NCBI GenBank assembly: GCA_020850025.1
Contig: JADZFI010000070.1
Coordinates: forward strand, 1 to 8,395
Direction of reading: 5' to 3'
From: Saprospiraceae bacterium
GTDB lineage: Bacteria > Bacteroidota > Bacteroidia > Chitinophagales > Saprospiraceae
DNA: 8,395 nt
Part shown: in pieces, positions 4,591 through 8,395 of the stretch
How the letters are laid out: the number at the start of each line of letters is the position of its first letter
Numbering within the stretch: the stretch's first letter is position 1
The notes under the pieces: generated by a model
The model's input: only the letters and a program-made list of their open reading frames with translations
Database searches by the model: none
Told to the model about the DNA's origin: nothing
Position numbers and translations under genes: made by a program

Positions 4591-7239
4591 CAGTGTACGA
4601 TAGTCGTCCCAGGCGGCATCATCCTGTTTCATTTCCAGTAGCTCCATTAGTTGCCCATCGTACATGTGTTCCAATTCTACCGCAGTTCTGGCGGTTCTGA
4701 TCTCCAGGCGCCCGTTCTTCAATTGCTGTAAACGCCAGGCGTAGGTTTTCTCCATTTTCTCCAGGATCCTGCCTGCAACCGCCTCATGGTCTTCTCCGGG
4801 AGTTCCGGCAATGATGGCGTCTTTGAAGGCCAGATTGTTCCTGGCAATCATTTTCCCCTCCTCTAAAATGAAGTACGCCGTATGGGGCCAGTGTTCTGCA
4901 GGTGACAGCATTTTGGCATACAGGATCAATTGAAGGTCTTCCTCGTTTTGAATCAACTCACGTCTATACCTCGTTCCACTCCATTTTAAATCAACAATGG
5001 CGTTTTCATCGTCTCTTTTGAGCACCAAATCAGCTTTTCCCCGAATTGGGAGGTTCAAGAATCTGCCCTCCAGAGGCATTTCTGTACCCACCACCTCCCA
5101 ACCATTATTTCGAAGGTGTGATATCAGATTCCAGGCTGCGTTGGCAAGTTTCTGTAAAAAAGCCATCCGCTCCGGTTCTCTGCCATACAACAACAGTGTG
5201 GCGCCTTCCTTTGGCAATAGCGCCTTTGCTTCTTCCTGTATCCACTCCTGGAGGTATTTGCGGTCGATCTGGTTCAGATCTTTGGTTAACAGGTTTTCAA
5301 AAAACCGGTGTGCAAGACTGCCCAGCAGCGTATTGTCGCGGGTTACACTCAACAAACTTGAGCGGTATAGCAACAACTTTTGGCGAAAAAACCAACGATG
5401 CGGATAGTAAAACAAGTTTTCAAGCTGCGTTGGTGTTTCGTATACCGATGATAAACGATCTTCCGGATAAGTGATTTGAATTTGAGGCTGCGGACGGAAA
5501 GAAGCACGTAACGGGATGGTTTGGCTTTCCGGAACTTTCAGCCAATTGCTCAATCTTTCACGGTCCGAGGCCTTATTCAGGTCGTACACCAACTGCGCCA
5601 TTTCTCCGCCGAAAAATGCCTCCAAATCACTCCATAAAATCGGCAGCTCGGTTTCTGCCCCGTCAGTTTGTTCCGGGATCACGATTAACAGACTATTCCG
5701 AGTTTGCAGAAGCGGTCTGAAAAGGGTCAATTGTTGGCGCTGACGTTGTTGTTTGGGATTTTCAGGAAACACCTGCCGGTCGGAAAGAAATACCCTTTCT
5801 TCTTTTTGCCATTTATCCGGTGCGGGGGTAAGGTTTTCATAAACACAATTCCACCAAACCAGGTCATCCACAGCTTCGGTAATCGCCCCGGGATGATGGA
5901 AAAACGTCAAACTACCGGACTCAGGGTCTGCCAGTTGCATGGGGGATGGCTCATAGATGGTTCTTACAATCCGCTCCAGTTCCAGGAAGCTTATGCGCTG
6001 TTCCGGAAGTGCTTCCAGAAGCTCTTTGATCCTGCGTGCCTGTTCGGCCAATACCAGAAGGGAGGGGTTGTTGCTTCCTGTGGCTTCGAAGTGACGAATA
6101 GCCCAATGCTGAAGATAAGCGTAAATCCCTTCAGCCTCTTTTTTGGGCGCACTGCTTTCCAATGGATACCTCTTTCGGTCGAACCAAAAGGAGTATTGTT
6201 CCCTGGCTTCATCGCCTGTTTTTTCCTGCTCCAGATAGCCAAACACCGCTGCGAACCAGGTATCGCTGAACAAACCCGGTTTTTCAGCCAAAACCCTGGC
6301 AATTTCAATGGCCAGGCCGGAATCAAGCGGTTTTACCGGAAGGGTCACAAACTCCATAAGTTTAAACACATCCACCGGCTCCCAAAGAAAAGCCGGGGCC
6401 AGTTTCAACACCTGGAGGGATGGCCTGGCAAGGGAAGCTGATTGAATGCCCATTGGGGAAAAGCCTTCCTGCAACAGATTCTGTTCCAGCAATAAATTCA
6501 TTTCAGGCACTAAAAATACCGGCCTGTATTGCGTGTTATCCCGCAACAATTGGGCGAGAAAAATGGCTGCTTCAGAGTCTCGTCGCGACTTAATTATCGC
6601 AAGTTTGCCAGCGCCCTTTCCCGTGCCTTGTTTCCATCGGCCAAGCGGAGTTTCCGGTGCGGCCTGGCTGCTCAGGATAACTTCCTCCAGGGTAATTCCC
6701 ATTTCCAACAGCTTTTTCATCAAGCGTTGAATAACCGGCAATTGAAGTTCCAACGGCTCGTAGATCTTGATTTTTTCCAGAGAAACCGGAATGGAATCCA
6801 AACATTTTAGCACAAGTTCATACCGATCAGCAGCGCCTGTTGCCTCTGGCCCTAATTCTGGATCAAGTAGTTTTTGTTTAAAAAGTTTCTCAATGCCGGC
6901 CAATACCGCAAGTCTGTCAGGAGTGCCTGGAGGAGTGGTGAAATCCCAGCCAGCCTTCAGCAGCTCATCGCGCCATTGAAGAAGGGTCTCGGCGGTTGCA
7001 AACCGGTCGGCCTCAAAAGAGGCGCGGTAAAAGGCATCCGACTGCCCCAGATACTGTGCCAGTGTCTGCCGGTACAGTTCTATTCTGAGATAGGTAGTGT
7101 TGTTCGGATAACCCTTCAGTCCCAGCCTGGCTTCCAGCCACTGCAAAAATTTTACCGGACCGAGAAACCATTCAGCTTCTCTGGGTTCTCTACTGGAACA
7201 AACAATTGAATCGAACTGGTGGCCAAAATGGAGGATCAT
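4579..7239 (-). CDS. AddB-like PD-(D/E)XK nuclease-family protein
   Basis: This 886-residue protein ends in a RecB/AddB-type nuclease domain (about 600-870): GSLAH at 640-644 (His644), Glu720, GKAD at 734-737 (Asp737), VDLK at 749-752 (Asp750, Lys752), then Q-x3-Y at 770-774. The nuclease residues are all present, so it should cut DNA with metal ions. The first ~590 residues resemble the degenerate helicase half of AddB, including HHPGAITEAVDDLVWWN (448-464), but no Walker A motif is visible at the N-terminus. AddB usually has four Fe-S cysteines flanking the nuclease domain; here the expected C-P reads Y-P (612-613), and the protein's only cysteines are 14, 146 and 465. No AddA-like helicase is in the window. 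A role in double-strand-break processing is inferred from family only. The ATG is well placed: an in-frame TGA lies 15 codons upstream. It is divergent from gldC and probably shares transcription with the acyltransferase gene. Confidence 0.86.
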   Translation of the reverse strand: MILHFGHQFDSIVCSSREPREAEWFLGPVKFLQWLEARLGLKGYPNNTTYLRIELYRQTLAQYLGQSDAFYRASFEADRFATAETLLQWRDELLKAGWDFTTPPGTPDRLAVLAGIEKLFKQKLLDPELGPEATGAADRYELVLKCLDSIPVSLEKIKIYEPLELQLPVIQRLMKKLLEMGITLEEVILSSQAAPETPLGRWKQGTGKGAGKLAIIKSRRDSEAAIFLAQLLRDNTQYRPVFLVPEMNLLLEQNLLQEGFSPMGIQSASLARPSLQVLKLAPAFLWEPVDVFKLMEFVTLPVKPLDSGLAIEIARVLAEKPGLFSDTWFAAVFGYLEQEKTGDEAREQYSFWFDRKRYPLESSAPKKEAEGIYAYLQHWAIRHFEATGSNNPSLLVLAEQARRIKELLEALPEQRISFLELERIVRTIYEPSPMQLADPESGSLTFFHHPGAITEAVDDLVWWNCVYENLTPAPDKWQKEERVFLSDRQVFPENPKQQRQRQQLTLFRPLLQTRNSLLIVIPEQTDGAETELPILWSDLEAFFGGEMAQLVYDLNKASDRERLSNWLKVPESQTIPLRASFRPQPQIQITYPEDRLSSVYETPTQLENLFYYPHRWFFRQKLLLYRSSLLSVTRDNTLLGSLAHRFFENLLTKDLNQIDRKYLQEWIQEEAKALLPKEGATLLLYGREPERMAFLQKLANAAWNLISHLRNNGWEVVGTEMPLEGRFLNLPIRGKADLVLKRDDENAIVDLKWSGTRYRRELIQNEEDLQLILYAKMLSPAEHWPHTAYFILEEGKMIARNNLAFKDAIIAGTPGEDHEAVAGRILEKMEKTYAWRLQQLKNGRLEIRTARTAVELEHMYDGQLMELLEMKQDDAAWDDYRTLLGG

Positions 7240-7257
7240 AAAAACTAAGGCTTTTTC

Positions 7258-7265
7258 TACCTTTG
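7258..7265 (+). promoter_or_regulatory. TAnnTTTG -7 box of gldC
   Basis: TACCTTTG matches the Bacteroidota -7 consensus exactly and ends 19 bp before the gldC ATG. It belongs to a 13-bp block (CTACCTTTGCGGC, 7257-7269) found again before the acyltransferase gene. No TTTG -33 box is seen at the expected spacing. Confidence 0.5.
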
Positions 7266-7270
7266 CGGCT

Positions 7271-7278
7271 CAAATATA
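7271..7278 (-). promoter_or_regulatory. TAnnTTTG -7 box of the nuclease gene
   Basis: The minus strand reads TATATTTG, an exact TAnnTTTG match, ending 31 bp before the nuclease ATG at 7239. It faces the gldC box 5 bp away on the other strand, so transcription in each direction would start on or past the other box. A TTTG exists upstream at 7292-7295, but only 13 bp away, shorter than the usual spacing. Confidence 0.4.
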
Positions 7279-7284
7279 TTCACA

Positions 7285-7641
7285 ATGGACTCAAACGAAG
7301 TAGTTAAATCAAGTGATATCACCCTGCGGGTTGGACTCAATGCAGAGCATGTTCCGGTGAAGATCGAATGGGGCGCCAGCGACCGCAATGGAGGGGTATT
7401 GGAAGAATGTAAGGCTATGGCCGTTGCGCTATTCGATAAGGAACACAGAGATACTTTGCGAATTGATCTCTGGACCAAAGAAATGCAGGTGCTGGAGATG
7501 GATCGTTTTATGTACCAAACGCTTCGTTCGCTCAGTCAGACCTATTTAAAGGCTACTCAAAACAAGGAGCTGGCGGAAGATATTGCCAAGTTTGCCCATT
7601 ACTTTGGCCAACAGACGGAGATTGTGCCTAAAGACCAGTAA
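7285..7641 (+). CDS. gldC: Gliding motility protein GldC
   Basis: The 118-residue product is full length for GldC and carries its most conserved stretches: DTLRIDLWTKEMQVLEMDRF at 56-75, directly followed by MYQTL, and ATQNKELAE at 90-98 followed by a KFAHYFG helix. It has no signal peptide or membrane segment, so it is probably cytoplasmic or peripheral. GldC belongs to the Bacteroidota gliding gene set, in which the core Gld proteins overlap with T9SS; in Flavobacterium it sits next to gldB and is an accessory rather than essential gliding protein. Its molecular activity is unknown. Here gldB is not adjacent: the divergent neighbour is the nuclease gene and the convergent one is the amidase. 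ATG 7285 is the natural start, with a -7 box 19 bp upstream. Presence of gldC does not prove that this organism glides, as the gene also occurs in non-motile relatives. Confidence 0.94.
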   Translation: MDSNEVVKSSDITLRVGLNAEHVPVKIEWGASDRNGGVLEECKAMAVALFDKEHRDTLRIDLWTKEMQVLEMDRFMYQTLRSLSQTYLKATQNKELAEDIAKFAHYFGQQTEIVPKDQ

Positions 7642-7655
7642 TTTGGTTACTTGCA

Positions 7656-7681
7656 GCCCGGCAGTTGTAATGTTGCAGGGC
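7656..7681. terminator. Possible bidirectional hairpin between gldC and the amidase gene
   Basis: GCCCGGCA (7656-7663) and TGCAGGGC (7674-7681) pair at 7 of 8 positions around a 10-nt loop in the 44-bp gap between two convergent genes. No clear T run follows on either strand, so terminator function rests mainly on position. Confidence 0.3.
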
Positions 7682-7685
7682 GTGT

Positions 7686-8395
7686 TTACTGTGTCAGAAG
7701 CGCGTGGCAAATCCAGTTGGCAATAGCCTGGCGGTTGTTTTTCAAAACAAGGCGCTGTTGGTCCCAGTCGTTCTGGATGTTAGCCAGTTCAATATACACT
7801 GCCTTTTTAGCGTTAGTTTCTTTTAGCGTAAATAACGTTCTGGGGGTAACGCTGCCACTGTAACCTCTGCCTCCTTGCGCTTTTCTGTATTTGGCCGCAA
7901 ATGTTTTTTGAATGTGCTCCGCCAGGTTCTGGCTGGGGGCACTGCCGGGTCGAAAATAAAAAAAGATATCCTGCTTCTTGTCCAGACTCCTGGAGTCCAC
8001 ATGGATTTCAATAATGGTCTGATTTTTTTGCCCGGCCTTCAGGTGTTTTTGGGTCAGGGCATTGATCAGGTCTGTTCGCTGCTGTAACCTTTCCTTTTGA
8101 TCAATCGGTATCTCCTGACCCCCGAGCACTTCTTCGTCCCGGTCACAGTCGAGAAAAACGTCGTCTCGTATGCCATCATTATCATCCCGGACGAGCAAAT
8201 AAGCGGTTGCACCATGACTGACAAGCAACCGGTGTAACCGAAGTGTGACATCATACGCGTATTCATCCTCACACAGCGTGTTGCCTGCTCTTTTACCTCT
8301 TGCTCCGGCATCAGGGCCTCCATGTCCGCTTATCAGGTAAAAAACCTGACCATTCAAGCTTCTGTTTGACAGGGGGGTATACGCGTATCCTGGAC
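7686..8395 (-). CDS. N-acetylmuramoyl-L-alanine amidase (Amidase_3), N-terminus cut by window
   Basis: The frame stays open to the right edge, giving 235 visible residues; the true start is outside. Counting from the first complete codon, the Amidase_3 zinc and catalytic residues are present: His24 in SGHGGPDAGA, a glutamate in CEDEY (Glu42 or Glu44), His131 in EIHVDS, and catalytic Glu202 in YIELANIQN. Such enzymes cut the bond between MurNAc and the L-alanine of the stem peptide, usually in the periplasm during cell separation or wall turnover. Compared with AmiC-type enzymes, the segment between the glutamate and the second histidine is enlarged by an acidic insert, including DDNDGIRDD at 70-78, which resembles a calcium-binding loop. 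No autoinhibitory helix is obvious. The residues before the domain (PGYAYTPLSNRSLNG) look like a linker, so another domain or an export signal probably lies upstream. Confidence 0.9.
   Translation of the reverse strand, partial: PGYAYTPLSNRSLNGQVFYLISGHGGPDAGARGKRAGNTLCEDEYAYDVTLRLHRLLVSHGATAYLLVRDDNDGIRDDVFLDCDRDEEVLGGQEIPIDQKERLQQRTDLINALTQKHLKAGQKNQTIIEIHVDSRSLDKKQDIFFYFRPGSAPSQNLAEHIQKTFAAKYRKAQGGRGYSGSVTPRTLFTLKETNAKKAVYIELANIQNDWDQQRLVLKNNRQAIANWICHALLTQ

Noticed and set aside
5704..6441. 245-codon open frame on the plus strand inside the nuclease gene
   Set aside because: Low-complexity shadow translation with no domain; the opposite strand encodes the nuclease-family protein without interruption.
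8351..8357. TTG at 8355-8357 or ATG at 8351-8353 as the amidase start
   Set aside because: The TTG frame remains open for 12 further codons to the window edge, and the ATG is in another frame. The gene is better treated as 5'-truncated by the window.
8379..8388. ATACGCGTAT 10-bp palindrome
   Set aside because: It lies inside the amidase reading frame and is a short, single occurrence; no reason to call it a site.

Overview
This 8.4 kb window looks like an ordinary chromosomal stretch from a Bacteroidota bacterium, probably a gliding or Saprospirales/Chitinophagales/Cytophagales-type lineage. Four things support this: a clear GldC gene, a secreted thioredoxin-like protein with a C-terminal type IX secretion (T9SS) sorting domain, a head-GIN (DUF2807) adhesin-like protein, and perfect TAnnTTTG promoter -7 boxes with no convincing Shine-Dalgarno sites. 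There is no phage, IS, CRISPR, tRNA or rRNA signature. The eight genes are packed tightly; the longest non-coding gap is about 164 bp.

Layout from left to right. (1) 2-271 (+) is the C-terminal end of a DUF2807 beta-ladder protein. (2) 272-381 is completely filled by a large imperfect inverted repeat built from 8-bp units, lying between two convergent genes. (3) 382-1380 (-) is a secreted Omp28/thioredoxin-like protein with a T9SS sorting domain. (4) 1381-1544 is a divergent intergenic region with two small palindromes. (5) 1545-2402 and 2422-3831 (+) are a TerC-family membrane protein and a GH13 alpha-amylase-family lipoprotein, probably co-transcribed. (6) 7239 down to 3832 (-) holds a large AddB-like PD-(D/E)XK nuclease followed by a PlsC-like acyltransferase. 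The acyltransferase has its own -7 box directly before its ATG and abuts the amylase gene stop-to-stop. (7) 7285-7641 (+) is gldC, divergent from the nuclease and sharing a 45-bp region with face-to-face promoter boxes. (8) 7686-8395 (-) is an N-acetylmuramoyl-L-alanine amidase whose 5' end lies outside the window.

The genes do not form one pathway. Most concern the envelope or secretion (adhesin-like protein, T9SS cargo, lipoprotein amylase, phospholipid acyltransferase, gliding protein, peptidoglycan amidase). I see no strong case for a new multi-gene system. The points most worth a second look are the iterated 8-mer inverted repeat at 272-381, the stand-alone AddB-like nuclease with no Walker A or Fe-S cysteines, the overlapping divergent promoters at 7258-7278, and a possible calcium-binding loop inserted in the amidase.
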